Assembly: GCF_900110415.1 (NCBI RefSeq)
Contig: NZ_FODR01000001.1
Location: 372,001-436,000 of the forward strand
Direction: 5' to 3'
Origin: Mucilaginibacter sp. OK283
GTDB taxonomy: Bacteria; Bacteroidota; Bacteroidia; Sphingobacteriales; Sphingobacteriaceae
Length of the DNA: 64,000 nucleotides
Notes under the pieces: generated by a model
Database searches by the model: none
What the model saw: the letters and a program-made list of their open reading frames with translations, nothing else
Told to the model about the DNA's origin: nothing
Position numbers and translations under genes: made by a program
Part shown: one piece after another, positions 51,186-61,400 of the stretch
Layout: the number at the start of each line of letters is the position of its first letter
Position numbering within the stretch: the first letter of the stretch is position 1

Positions 51186-54100
51186 TTATGGTGTTGTGGG
51201 CGGTACCGGGGTTGCCGGGGCGCCGCCTGGAGCCTTTAAACTTGCTATTTTAGGATCAAAATAAGTTGCCCTAAAAGTATCAAGTTCACTTTGCTCAAGT
51301 ATCTGTTCCCTCGGGTAAAGATTATTGGCTTTCCTAAAGTCGTTCCATTTATCGGTTGCAATGACAGCGCCGAGCATTTCCCTGGCCGATCGGAATAGTT
51401 CGGCCTTTACCCTGCCCATTTTTGTACCAAAGTTTTTCTTCAGCGTTTTAAGGTGTGTGTTCGGGTTAATTGCATCGGGTCTGTAAGCTTCTCTGTTACC
51501 TTGGAACGATTCCCAGTTTTGAATTGAAGTTGGAACAACCGGTATATCATTTATCTTATTATTTTCAAACTCAAATAGCCGTTGTTGCTCAAATGGCAAC
51601 TTAAGTTGTGCTAATTCACTTATCCCGCCAGTCGCAGGTGTTGTACCTAAATGATCAATACTTGCCCGGTTGTTTACATCTCCGTAGAAATCATTCCATG
51701 TTTTAGGTGCAGTACCAGCCAATGCAAGAGTAGCTCTCTGCTGCAAAACGTTTAGCGGGGTGTATGATCCTCCGCTTGGGTCTTGCAAGAAATAAAGACC
51801 TGGATCTGTATCTGCTATGTGTTTATTATTATTTACAGTGTAGCTAAAATTATACTCTTTCTTATAGTCAGGGTCGGTGGTAGGCAGTGGTGTGGTGCCA
51901 TCAGCCTTAACTTGTTTTACGATACAATCCAGGCTATCAGGTATGCTGGCTTCGGCAGTAACAATTTTGCGTTTTGCCTCAACTACGGTAGCCGCCGACG
52001 TTGTGTCGGCAGCCAGCAAACCTAACAAGGTAGTGTTTGGAGATCGGTTATAATTTACTTTCACAGTATAATCAAGTATTAAATTCTTTTCTACTGCTTT
52101 TTTTACTTTGTCTTCAACGTTGTTTTCATGATCAGGATTATTGGCGGTGTTAGCAAGAGGAGTCAGGTTGCTCCATGTACCGCCATCCCCATGCACATTA
52201 TTATTGAGTAAATGGCCTGCCACATAATAGGTATTTGATCCACCAGAAGTTCGCTTCCGTAATAATAAATCCGTAAAGACAGGGTGCTTCGCGGTAACTG
52301 TAGATCCACTCACTCCCAGTTTGGTTAGCGGTGTAACGTGCATATTTGTACCAAAACCAGTGCCTGTAAGTGGTCCATAAGTTGGCAATGGTGTAACAGG
52401 CAAGGCTTGTTCGGCTGTGCTAAGTGCATCTCCATCCTTTACATCCTGTTTAATTGAATCCAGTTGCTTGCCAACCTCAGCCCTGATGGCATCAGCAGGG
52501 GTGCCCCCGGCAGTAACCACTGCCCTGTTTGTTTTAATATAATCTACCAGGACTGTATTTTTCGATTCGGCTGTCTTTAGTGAATTATCCTGTGCCGGTG
52601 TTAAAGGTTTGGTTGTAAGGGCCCTTCTCCTGGTAATCAGCAAAAGCATATCCATTGGTTCGATACTGGCTACTTTTATTTTAGGAGCATCCGCCGTTCC
52701 TTCTGTTGATATTTCATGGTGCTCGCCATTTTCGAGCGTAAAATCTTTCTTATCCTGCCACCAGTTCATTACAGAAGCTACTGCATTTTTTCCCATTTCC
52801 AGCAGCTTGCTACCCAGGTCAACCGCTTTATTTATCAGCCAGGTTATAGCTTCATCAACAAGCGCACGGGCACTCACTATCAACTCGCCAATACGGTGGC
52901 CTATCCCGCCAAGGCCAACCTGGTTGGCCAGGAAGCCTATCACTATAGGCATAGCCCGGTGCAGCGCGCCTTCAAGGAAGTTAGCTGCCCTTGCGGTGTT
53001 ACCGCTGGCAATTTCAACCACACCTTCCACAAACGAATTGACAACCTGCAACATTTCGCGCAGGTATTTTATAAATGATTGTATGGCCTTGTAAAGAGCA
53101 ATAGCGCTGTTAATAACCGCCATTATACCCGTTGGGTCAAGCATAGAGAGTAGCTTGGCCGTAACCTTATTAACAATTTGCTCCATTACCCAGTTTTTAA
53201 CACTGCTGAGCACGGTGTCCCAAAGATTAGTCAGTTGTTCTTTTATCTTGTCCCAAATAGCCTCGATACCCCGTTCCTGTACATCCTTTATAAATGTCCA
53301 TATGCCTTCAAGAGTATTGATTACACTTCGGATCTTGGCAACTTTTTGCGGGCCAATTTTTGGATGCTCGGCAAGTTTCTTCCAAATGGTTTCCATCGAT
53401 AGGTCAAGCACTGCCAGTATCCAGGTAATTACTCCCCGTAAGGTAGTATCCTTAAGTTCGGGTACGCCGGCATCCTTCAACTCACTCATCAGCCAGCCTG
53501 TGAGCCCGAAAATGAGGTGCTCAACAATGTTGGTAAAGAACTGCGTAAAGCCTTCTTTAATTGCTTTCAGCAAATTTTTGAGGAAGCCAATCGGATCTCG
53601 CTTAATCATTTCTATCGCCAGCATGGCTTTAGCTATAATGTTGCGGATCAGGTCGGTTGGGAAGTTCATGATCTGCATGATCACATCGATCACAATTTTG
53701 ATGATCTCGATCACAAATGCTATTAACCGCGCTATCGGCTCACCAAACCTGTGAATAATACGCTGGAAGGCTTCTATCGGGTGAATAAGGTCATTTAAGC
53801 TGAACGAATGCCACAGATCGATAAACAACTGTATAATCGATTCCGGCGTCATGTTCAGCCGCTCTACTGCGGCGTTAACGCGTTGCGTCGTCCGGTCGAT
53901 GGCTCCGGATTCCTTCATCTGGTTAAACTGCTCTTCGCCGCCTTCCATCAGGCTCATGAAGCCATGGATCACATTCTCGGTATTTCGCGGAACATTTGCT
54001 TTCGTAAACGGATCTTCGCCAATAATAACTGTAACCAGGAAATAGCCCCGCTGCGTACGCGCCCATGCCGAGAGGCGCACCATCAATACCTCTTTTATAA

Positions 54101-56891
54101 ACCGGAGTATTGCGGCACCCACTTCGGTTACAAAATCCCATACCTTGCGTACCGGCGCCGCAAAAGTGTTATAAATCTCATTGAAAGTATCTATCGGATG
54201 CATCAGGCTGTTGATAGATACGTAGTCCCAGATATGGGCAATGCCGGCTTTTATGTCAGTATAGGCATTGCCAAATATCCGGATACCCCGGTCGATATAA
54301 TCTGCAACCTTTTTAAAGCTGCCCGTTTCCTGCATCTGCCGGCGCTGTTCGCGGCCTTCTTCGCCGCCAAGTTCCAGCAGCGCATTCAATATGGTTGTGC
54401 CGTTCCTGTCTACATGTTCATCGGTTACAGGGTCTTGTCCTAAAATAACACACAGTAACGGATAGGTCGTAGTATGATCTTTGATAAACGATACCAACTG
54501 GTTAAGCAGGAAGCGTTTAACAATGGCCAGCAATTCGGTAGCGGCGTTTACCGCAAAATTGATGATGCTGGTTATGGCATCATGTATAATGTTTCCTATC
54601 CGCTCAAATATCTGTTGAGGGTGCGCAAGGTCGGCAAGCGAAAGGTGGTTCCAGAAGCTTTCAACACTATTCTCAATCCCCTGTACTACCGATGTAATGG
54701 CAGCTATTTGTGTATCAACCCATGCTTCGGCAGTTCTGAGTGCGCCAAGTTCTTCAAGTTTTTGGTGCAACAGGCGGCCACCCGGCATAATATCAAATGC
54801 GGCCTCAATAAAGTTATGGCCATTACGCTCAACCTGCTGATTGGTTATAGGGTCTTCGCCCAATACCACGCGCAGGGCCATATAGCCCGGTATGGCCATT
54901 GCAAAATCGCGGGCCTGGTTAAGTAAAAATTCCTTACCGGCTTCCAGTCCCTTGGCTACATAATCAACCGCCGAATTAATGACAGATAAAGCGCTATCAA
55001 ACCATGAACATTGAATCTTTCTATCCGCCTTAAGCTGAACATCCGGCCCCTGCGGCTCATTGTGAGCGTCTTCACTATCTTGTTTTCGTTGTATCTCGTG
55101 GCTACCCGGCTCATGCTGTGCCTCGTTCTCCTGTAAGTCATCTTCATGATGGCCTGGTTCTTCCTTAGCCTGTACAGCGGGTGTAACCGGCGGGCTATGT
55201 GTAAGCGCGCCGGCTGGATTAACGGCCCAGTTGCTTAGTTCGGGTTTGGCATGTACCTGTGTTTCTATGCTATCACCGGGGCTTTCTGCATCGCCGGAGG
55301 CTGTATCTTCTTTGCGGTTTACGTGGAATATTTGCTGCCGCATTTCCCTTAGCGTTTTTGGTTTTTCTTCAGCAGCAGTATCGCCCGAGCCAAGCTGACC
55401 GTTCATCAACATCAATGGATCAAAAAATGCTGTCCAGCTCTTTAACGGATGATCTTTAACCTGGATTTGGGCGCCAAGGTTATTCTCGCCTGATGTATTT
55501 CCGTTTATAGTGGTAACTGTATCGCCAGTGGCTTTCTCCACCAGCGCATAGTGCGAAAATGCATTCCGGTAGGCTATATCGCCGGCTTTTGGAATATAGC
55601 CCGGCGGATACGCAGCGTTAACATCTACTGCCGGCGGCCCGCCTATTTCCCATCTCCTTAACGGTACACCGCCTTTGTGCAAACTCCAGAACGCGAAAAT
55701 ACCACACCAACTTGGCATAGCATCCCTAACGTAAGGACCGGCCGCCGGCCTTGGGTTTGCAGGCGGCAGCGCATTATCAATTTTTCTTTCTTTTTTAATA
55801 TCTCCTTCGGAAACGGCACCCTGCGAACCGGGTTGTCCTTCGGCAACAACTTTATCCTGGCCCAGGGTGGTTTTAAAATATTCAACAAGCCTTTGCCAGC
55901 CCGTACGGAATCCATCAGGACCAGCCTCATTTGCATTTACTTTACCTACTTCGCCTTTGGCTTTGGCTACGGCATTATTTAATTGAGAGGGCACAGGTCT
56001 GTCATGAGCCTGGCGTTGTATAATGGGTTTTCGGGATACAGTGCTTCCCTGGGCAGGTTGAGAGACGCTGCCTTGCTGTATAGTATGTGTAAGCTCATGC
56101 GCAAGCAATAAGCCGCCACTATCAGTACCGGGCTGAAATTTGCCGGTATTGAAATAAATATCGCTGCCATGCGTAAATGCCTGGGCGTTTATGCTGCTGC
56201 TTAAGGTTTCGGCTGTTGCGCCAGTATGAATACGCACGCCGCTGAAATCGGTATTGAAACGCGAGTTCATGCTCGCCATCGTGTCAGACGGCAAAGCGCT
56301 GCCATTCCCCTTACTTGAGGAAAGTGACGATTCAAAGCTGGAACTTGCTGCCGGCGGCCCGCGGTTACTTTCGGCCTGGCCGGGGCTGCGGCATAATGGG
56401 AGCGATTTTAATGATAAGTGGCCTTCACTATGCTGACCGGATGGTGCAGTGTCGCTGTTATCCGATACAAATTCGTCGCTGTTGCTGCTACGTTGCACAA
56501 ACGGTATTAGCCTTGGACTGATGATGGTTCCCTGCTGTTTGCATTGCAGCGAAGTGATAGAAGGGGTTTCCAGTTTGGGGTGCACTGTATGTTCTTCCTC
56601 TTCTTTCCGTTGCAGGTCTTCGCCCTGTTGAGGGTTGGCATTAACCGGGGCGGCTACCGGTTCCGGCATGCGCATTACCTGGTCGGCCACCTGGTCGGCT
56701 TCTTTTTCGTGGGGATCATCGGGCGTGCTTACAGATAATTTGGGCTGAACAGCAGCACCACCAAAAAATGCTGGTTTATCATTCGACTGAAAAAACGAAG
56801 GCTCCTCGGCCTTCCGGAAAAAACAATTCCCATCCGCCTTTTTTGGGGCGATGTGATTTGTTTTAGCCGTTTTTTCGGTGGTTGATACCAT
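51186..56891 (-). CDS. Giant DUF4157 multidomain protein, candidate eCIS cargo toxin
   Basis: The 1901-residue protein has no signal peptide. In order it shows: FF leader (FF at 24-25, 33-34, 42-43; VQPK 48-51); DDPHEKEADQVADQVMRMP (58-76), the usual pre-DUF4157 motif; DUF4157 (about 198-275, HELTH 265-269); a CHAP/NlpC-like domain (about 303-500) with C396 (SWCGIF), H447 (FSHYALV) and N463/N465 (INGNTSG); an acidic linker; a long helical region (about 630-1430) with three ~138-residue repeats marked by GEDPxT and LxHPIxxF. Then comes a nuclease-like motif near 1555-1590 (AGHLLNNNVHGDGG, NLTPLANTANN) and a last unrecognised domain. Peptidoglycan or peptide cleavage plus DNA/RNA cleavage is inferred, not shown. 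Confidence 0.85.
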   Translation of the reverse strand: MVSTTEKTAKTNHIAPKKADGNCFFRKAEEPSFFQSNDKPAFFGGAAVQPKLSVSTPDDPHEKEADQVADQVMRMPEPVAAPVNANPQQGEDLQRKEEEEHTVHPKLETPSITSLQCKQQGTIISPRLIPFVQRSSNSDEFVSDNSDTAPSGQHSEGHLSLKSLPLCRSPGQAESNRGPPAASSSFESSLSSSKGNGSALPSDTMASMNSRFNTDFSGVRIHTGATAETLSSSINAQAFTHGSDIYFNTGKFQPGTDSGGLLLAHELTHTIQQGSVSQPAQGSTVSRKPIIQRQAHDRPVPSQLNNAVAKAKGEVGKVNANEAGPDGFRTGWQRLVEYFKTTLGQDKVVAEGQPGSQGAVSEGDIKKERKIDNALPPANPRPAAGPYVRDAMPSWCGIFAFWSLHKGGVPLRRWEIGGPPAVDVNAAYPPGYIPKAGDIAYRNAFSHYALVEKATGDTVTTINGNTSGENNLGAQIQVKDHPLKSWTAFFDPLMLMNGQLGSGDTAAEEKPKTLREMRQQIFHVNRKEDTASGDAESPGDSIETQVHAKPELSNWAVNPAGALTHSPPVTPAVQAKEEPGHHEDDLQENEAQHEPGSHEIQRKQDSEDAHNEPQGPDVQLKADRKIQCSWFDSALSVINSAVDYVAKGLEAGKEFLLNQARDFAMAIPGYMALRVVLGEDPITNQQVERNGHNFIEAAFDIMPGGRLLHQKLEELGALRTAEAWVDTQIAAITSVVQGIENSVESFWNHLSLADLAHPQQIFERIGNIIHDAITSIINFAVNAATELLAIVKRFLLNQLVSFIKDHTTTYPLLCVILGQDPVTDEHVDRNGTTILNALLELGGEEGREQRRQMQETGSFKKVADYIDRGIRIFGNAYTDIKAGIAHIWDYVSINSLMHPIDTFNEIYNTFAAPVRKVWDFVTEVGAAILRFIKEVLMVRLSAWARTQRGYFLVTVIIGEDPFTKANVPRNTENVIHGFMSLMEGGEEQFNQMKESGAIDRTTQRVNAAVERLNMTPESIIQLFIDLWHSFSLNDLIHPIEAFQRIIHRFGEPIARLIAFVIEIIKIVIDVIMQIMNFPTDLIRNIIAKAMLAIEMIKRDPIGFLKNLLKAIKEGFTQFFTNIVEHLIFGLTGWLMSELKDAGVPELKDTTLRGVITWILAVLDLSMETIWKKLAEHPKIGPQKVAKIRSVINTLEGIWTFIKDVQERGIEAIWDKIKEQLTNLWDTVLSSVKNWVMEQIVNKVTAKLLSMLDPTGIMAVINSAIALYKAIQSFIKYLREMLQVVNSFVEGVVEIASGNTARAANFLEGALHRAMPIVIGFLANQVGLGGIGHRIGELIVSARALVDEAITWLINKAVDLGSKLLEMGKNAVASVMNWWQDKKDFTLENGEHHEISTEGTADAPKIKVASIEPMDMLLLITRRRALTTKPLTPAQDNSLKTAESKNTVLVDYIKTNRAVVTAGGTPADAIRAEVGKQLDSIKQDVKDGDALSTAEQALPVTPLPTYGPLTGTGFGTNMHVTPLTKLGVSGSTVTAKHPVFTDLLLRKRTSGGSNTYYVAGHLLNNNVHGDGGTWSNLTPLANTANNPDHENNVEDKVKKAVEKNLILDYTVKVNYNRSPNTTLLGLLAADTTSAATVVEAKRKIVTAEASIPDSLDCIVKQVKADGTTPLPTTDPDYKKEYNFSYTVNNNKHIADTDPGLYFLQDPSGGSYTPLNVLQQRATLALAGTAPKTWNDFYGDVNNRASIDHLGTTPATGGISELAQLKLPFEQQRLFEFENNKINDIPVVPTSIQNWESFQGNREAYRPDAINPNTHLKTLKKNFGTKMGRVKAELFRSAREMLGAVIATDKWNDFRKANNLYPREQILEQSELDTFRATYFDPKIASLKAPGGAPATPVPPTTP

Positions 56892-56969
56892 ATTAAAAAG
56901 TAAAAACTAATGCGTTAAAGCTTAACTATCAATTGTTATATCCTTTTTCGATTTACTAATAAGATTAAT

Positions 56970-58433
56970 TTATACCCACTCAACATATAATATATTTTTC
57001 ATCCAGGGTAGCTTTACCATGCTGATATTCCAGGGAAGATGTTCCAGTAAAACATCCAGGGAGTTTTGCTGTACTTTAAGGCGCAGGCCGTTATCTTTAA
57101 AAGTAAGCTTTCCATCGCGCAGTAAAAATGTGCTGCGCAAGGTGTCATTCGACGTGTTTTTCAAGATCGGCCAGTTAGCTACAATGGAACTAAGCAACTC
57201 ATCTATCATTGCAACATCGTCGGCGGTAATCATATACCGGTATTTAAGTGCATCTTTCACGTCGAGTCCGCAAAGCAGTTTTGGCAAAACAATTTCGAAT
57301 TCGGCAAACGCATCAAAACCTTTGCTGATATAATTTAACAGGGTAATTGCCTTGGTTAAATCAGTTATTTTATCATCCTCCACAATACCTGCTTTCCTGA
57401 AAAACATGCCTAAATAAGGCGCAATAATTACAAGGCCGCTGTTGTTGATATAGATAGCATCCTTAATTGGAGTGTTTTCTGCTTCTTCTGCTTTTTCCTT
57501 TGCGCTATCTGGTTTTCCTGCTTCTGTTGTTTGTAATTTTTTTTCATTTGTGCTACTATCCTGGTTGCCAGTCAATGTTAACGTTGTTTTTAGCTCTTCG
57601 TTTTTTATTTTGTTGATCAAGTTCGGAGCATCTGCCGCGAAGGTTTTATTGAAAGAACTAAAGTACAGCCAAAGCCCGGCCGTAAAAGAACTTACAAATT
57701 GTTTGTTTATCGCGATAAGATTAAATGCCAATTGGGTAGCTTTATAAAGCGATAGGCTTTTCAAAAGACTTTTTTTGTACAAAAAAGAGGTTTGGCGTTT
57801 ATCAAAGGCTGGTTTTTCGCCGGCAATGAAAGTGAAATAATCCTTTTGCCAGGCTGTGGTAATGGAATTGCCGGCCCAGCCCGGCAACAATTTAAAAAAG
57901 CTCCAAAAAGTAGCGTCTTCAAAATCATTACATATGCGGGCCACAACTGTTTCGCGTTTTAATAAGATCAGCAAGGTATCCGCCATACTGCCTGGAATCC
58001 CGCTTTCAACCTGGCTTATTATCAACTCATTAAACTGTTGCCTGGTGCTTATTGCCGCCCACCATGGCAAATACCCGTTCTCCAGGTAATACAACAAAGT
58101 TTCGGCAAAACGCTTTTTAATAGTTGGTGGTTGTTCAGTGTCATTAACCAAAGCAAGCTTTTCCAGCAGTAATTTTTCCAGTTGCTGCATTATTTTACCG
58201 GCAAGCCCGTCATTTAAGTCACCGGCACCAATATTAATTTCGCAAATTAGTTTATCTATTGAAACAACATTGTGTGGCGGACTGTGCTTATCCAACAAAC
58301 TTTCCAGCGCAGGTAAAAAATTGTGCTCAACTATATGCTCCGTATTTTTTTTTATTGCAATACCATCCACGTTGCCGTTATACTGCAATTGAAATGAAAG
58401 ATTACCAATGTTATTTTCAGTTTCTAAAAACAT
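56970..58433 (-). CDS. Contractile injection system tape-measure-type protein (CIS_TMP, Afp14-like)
   Basis: The 487-residue protein has the N-terminal pattern of the CIS tape-measure family: a short beta segment with IGNLSFQLQYNG, then EHIVEHNFLPALESLLDKHS followed by VVSIDKLICEINIGAGDLND, the 'Id.Le.diG' signature. The middle has ETLLYYLENGYLPWWA, also typical. A Lys/Glu-rich linker near 300-330 precedes a C-terminal helical domain (IYINNSGLVIIAPYLGMFFR). Its place between the fibre-like gene and the cargo gene agrees with the Afp13-Afp14-Afp15 order. The start is 18 bases after the fibre stop codon. Confidence 0.85.
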   Translation of the reverse strand: MFLETENNIGNLSFQLQYNGNVDGIAIKKNTEHIVEHNFLPALESLLDKHSPPHNVVSIDKLICEINIGAGDLNDGLAGKIMQQLEKLLLEKLALVNDTEQPPTIKKRFAETLLYYLENGYLPWWAAISTRQQFNELIISQVESGIPGSMADTLLILLKRETVVARICNDFEDATFWSFFKLLPGWAGNSITTAWQKDYFTFIAGEKPAFDKRQTSFLYKKSLLKSLSLYKATQLAFNLIAINKQFVSSFTAGLWLYFSSFNKTFAADAPNLINKIKNEELKTTLTLTGNQDSSTNEKKLQTTEAGKPDSAKEKAEEAENTPIKDAIYINNSGLVIIAPYLGMFFRKAGIVEDDKITDLTKAITLLNYISKGFDAFAEFEIVLPKLLCGLDVKDALKYRYMITADDVAMIDELLSSIVANWPILKNTSNDTLRSTFLLRDGKLTFKDNGLRLKVQQNSLDVLLEHLPWNISMVKLPWMKNILYVEWV

Positions 58434-58451
58434 AGAAAGTCAATACATTTT

Positions 58452-61400
58452 TTATGCTACAAACAGTTTAATGATTTTCTTTAATACGGCCACATAATTA
58501 GTTTTAGTTGTGTTTTCGTTGTTTGACGCAACCCGCTGTATTTCTTCTTTGAGGCCATCGTCCAACTTATTCATTTGGCTAATGGCGATAGCCAATTGTT
58601 GCTTCTGGTCTGCTGTTGCTTTTTTAACCATCGCTAAAAACGCTTCGCAAAAAGCGCCGAGCGTATTTAATGCATCGGCCATTGGAACTTTGGCTTTGCT
58701 AATGTCATCAGGCTGAATACAGGCGATATGTTCTATCAGTTGCGATAGTATTTTCACCAACGCTGCCGTTAACCCGGCAAGCGCGATGTTTTTTTCAAGC
58801 AATTTGGTAAGCATGTCTATCCATTTAGGTATCAGGTCTGTAGCTTTGCGCTTTTTAAATAAGGCTACCTGGTCCTCCATGCTCAATCCATCTGCGCCGC
58901 TAAGGCTTTCAAAAAACGGCTTCAATTCGGTAGTTAATACCGGGAAGGCCCTTACAAAAGCCGAATAGTTTTTTGTATCTATTTCTTTCAGTCCGTTAAA
59001 CTGCTCTAAAATACCGGCTACCGGCAGGCATGTTTTAGTAATTAGCTGCTGCCCTACTACAGTAACAGGCTGTGTTATAAAGCCTTTACACATGTCGGCA
59101 TTTGATGCCCGTAGAGTAACATTAATGGTTCCCGCCAAGCTAAAGGTCTTAATTGGGTCTCTTTCGTCAGATGTGCCCTGTGTATCAAATATCCATTGAA
59201 ATTTATCAGCATTTTCGGTTTCATTTATAAACTGAACACTGAAAGGAGAAGTACTGACCGGCGCTGTGGAAAATTTGACAATTGGCGCACTGTATAATGT
59301 TACCTCAACGGTTTTTGGCACCCCATTTAATGTATTTGTAAAAATTACTGGTCTTTTTGCGGTTGGAAACACAGGAACAGAAGACGGCGTAAATATATAA
59401 GAACCGTCTGCGAGCTGGTTTACACCATCGCCGGTCACCGTGCCACCATCTGCGCCTACTGAGATTGGGTAAGGTTTAGTATCCTGGATACAGAATAATT
59501 TAGGAACTATATCAATCTCGGGCTTGGGTAATTGAACGTTATAATTGATGGTCTTTGGAATACCTTTACAATCGCTGTTATAAACCTCCAGGGTTATCGG
59601 GTAATCGCCGTCGGTTGTATAAGTGTGCGGTGGCGGTGTTGCATCGGTAGATGCCGGTGTCAAGTCGCCAAAGGTCCACTGATAGCCGGTAACGTACGCT
59701 GGCGACTTATTGATAAATGCAACAGTGCCTGGTTTATCGGTTTGCGGCACAATTGCAAAATCGGCTGCCGGCTGCTGATATACGGTTATATCAAGTTGTT
59801 TACTTTTCGTTCCTTTATGGGCAGTAAGTGTAATTTTTTTACTTGCAGCCCCGTTCATCGCAACTTTATTTGCTGTAAATACAAAATTTCCTCCTCCCTG
59901 GTCTACAGCTCCCTCGCCATCAACTGTTGCTCCGTCCGGAGTAACTGATATTTGGTAGGGGGTATCGTCATTACTGCAAAAGACAGACTTACTCATACTG
60001 ATGGTTACATCAGGAGTATTGATTGTGACTTCTTTAGATATTTTATCGTTACAAATGTTATTATTTGATATCGAAAGTGTGATAGTAAACGTACCATCAG
60101 AAGTATAGTTATGCGGTGCCGGATCTTTATCAAGGGATGCCTGGTTGTCTCCAAAATCCCATGAATATTTATCAGCAAAAGCAGATGATTTATTGGTAAT
60201 AGTAACGGTTGTTTCTCCTTCTATAGGCACCGCATCAAAATCAGCTACTGGTTTTTGATAAACAGTTACTTTTGTTGTAATACTTTGGCCGAAAGCCTTA
60301 TACGTTAAAGTAATGTCTCGTGCTTTATCTGCAGCAGCAAACGTAATAACCGATGGGGTAAACACAAATTTACCCTCAGCAGTTTTAGAGGTTCCTTCGC
60401 CCGTTATTTCGCCACCATCGGGTGTAACCTTAATATCATAAGTTTTGTCGTCTGCTCCGCAGAAAACGCCGGGTGGAACAGCTATGGTAAGCGGTTCGGC
60501 AACTTCGTTAACGGTAAATTGTATTGGCGGACAGTCGGAGCAACACATATACGGCAGGTAAAAATCGGCTATTACTATGCCATTCCCTATTTCGGCTACC
60601 GCATCTACCAGTGGGCTTTGTGTTGCATTTATACCTTGCAACAATATTCCAAGTTCATCAAGTTCTGCCTGGTTTTCGGTTTTAAATGCATTAATATCAT
60701 CAAAGTGCGACGCCGGTCCGGTGTATTCAGGCGCGTCGGCAATCATTTTACCACCGGTGGCTTCGTTCACATGAATTCGTGCCCCCGCCTGCGGGGCTGC
60801 CGGTGGTTGCTGGGTATCTGATGCGGCAAGGCCAAAAAGCTTTAAAACTTCCTGCGGGCTCTGGTTGGCTTTTGCAAGCACCGCATCAGCGGCTTGTTCC
60901 CTGGCAGCATTGGCAAGCGTGGCAGCATTGGTTGTGGTAGGATCGGGAACCGGGGTTTCATGATAAACCATTACAAAGGTACCGCCCATAGGTACCCCGG
61001 CTTTATGCTGTATGCCGGGATGTTTACGCGCAAAATACCCAAACTTTTGCAGCATCATAATGTGCACCCAACGTAAAAGATAATCCTTATAGAGCGCTTC
61101 AATCGGCTTTTGAACGCACATTCCTATCAGCTTTTTAAGCTGCTCCAACGTTTCAAGGCTAACACTGTCGTTTTCCGTTTGGTTGCTAAGAGTATCTTTG
61201 ATATCGGTAGCTATCGAGATCATCCTTTTATAGGCCTCTGTAAAAGCCGCGAAGTCGAAGTTGCCTAATGATGACGTGAATGTTTCAAAGAACTGCTCGA
61301 TGTAAAGCAGGAAAAAGAAATATATGTTGATGGGTGTAAAACCCTGCTTATCAAAAGAGCGGTACATAAATGCAATACCATCCTTTTTATAATTAGCATA

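Noticed and set aside
52609..54926. Long plus-strand frames opposite the 1901-residue gene
   Set aside because: They are antisense to a gene with clear domains and show no recognisable family or start context.
51186..56891. Reading the 1901-residue protein as the tape measure because of its long helical region
   Set aside because: The adjacent 487-residue protein has the CIS_TMP signature, and the large one has DUF4157 and enzyme-like domains.
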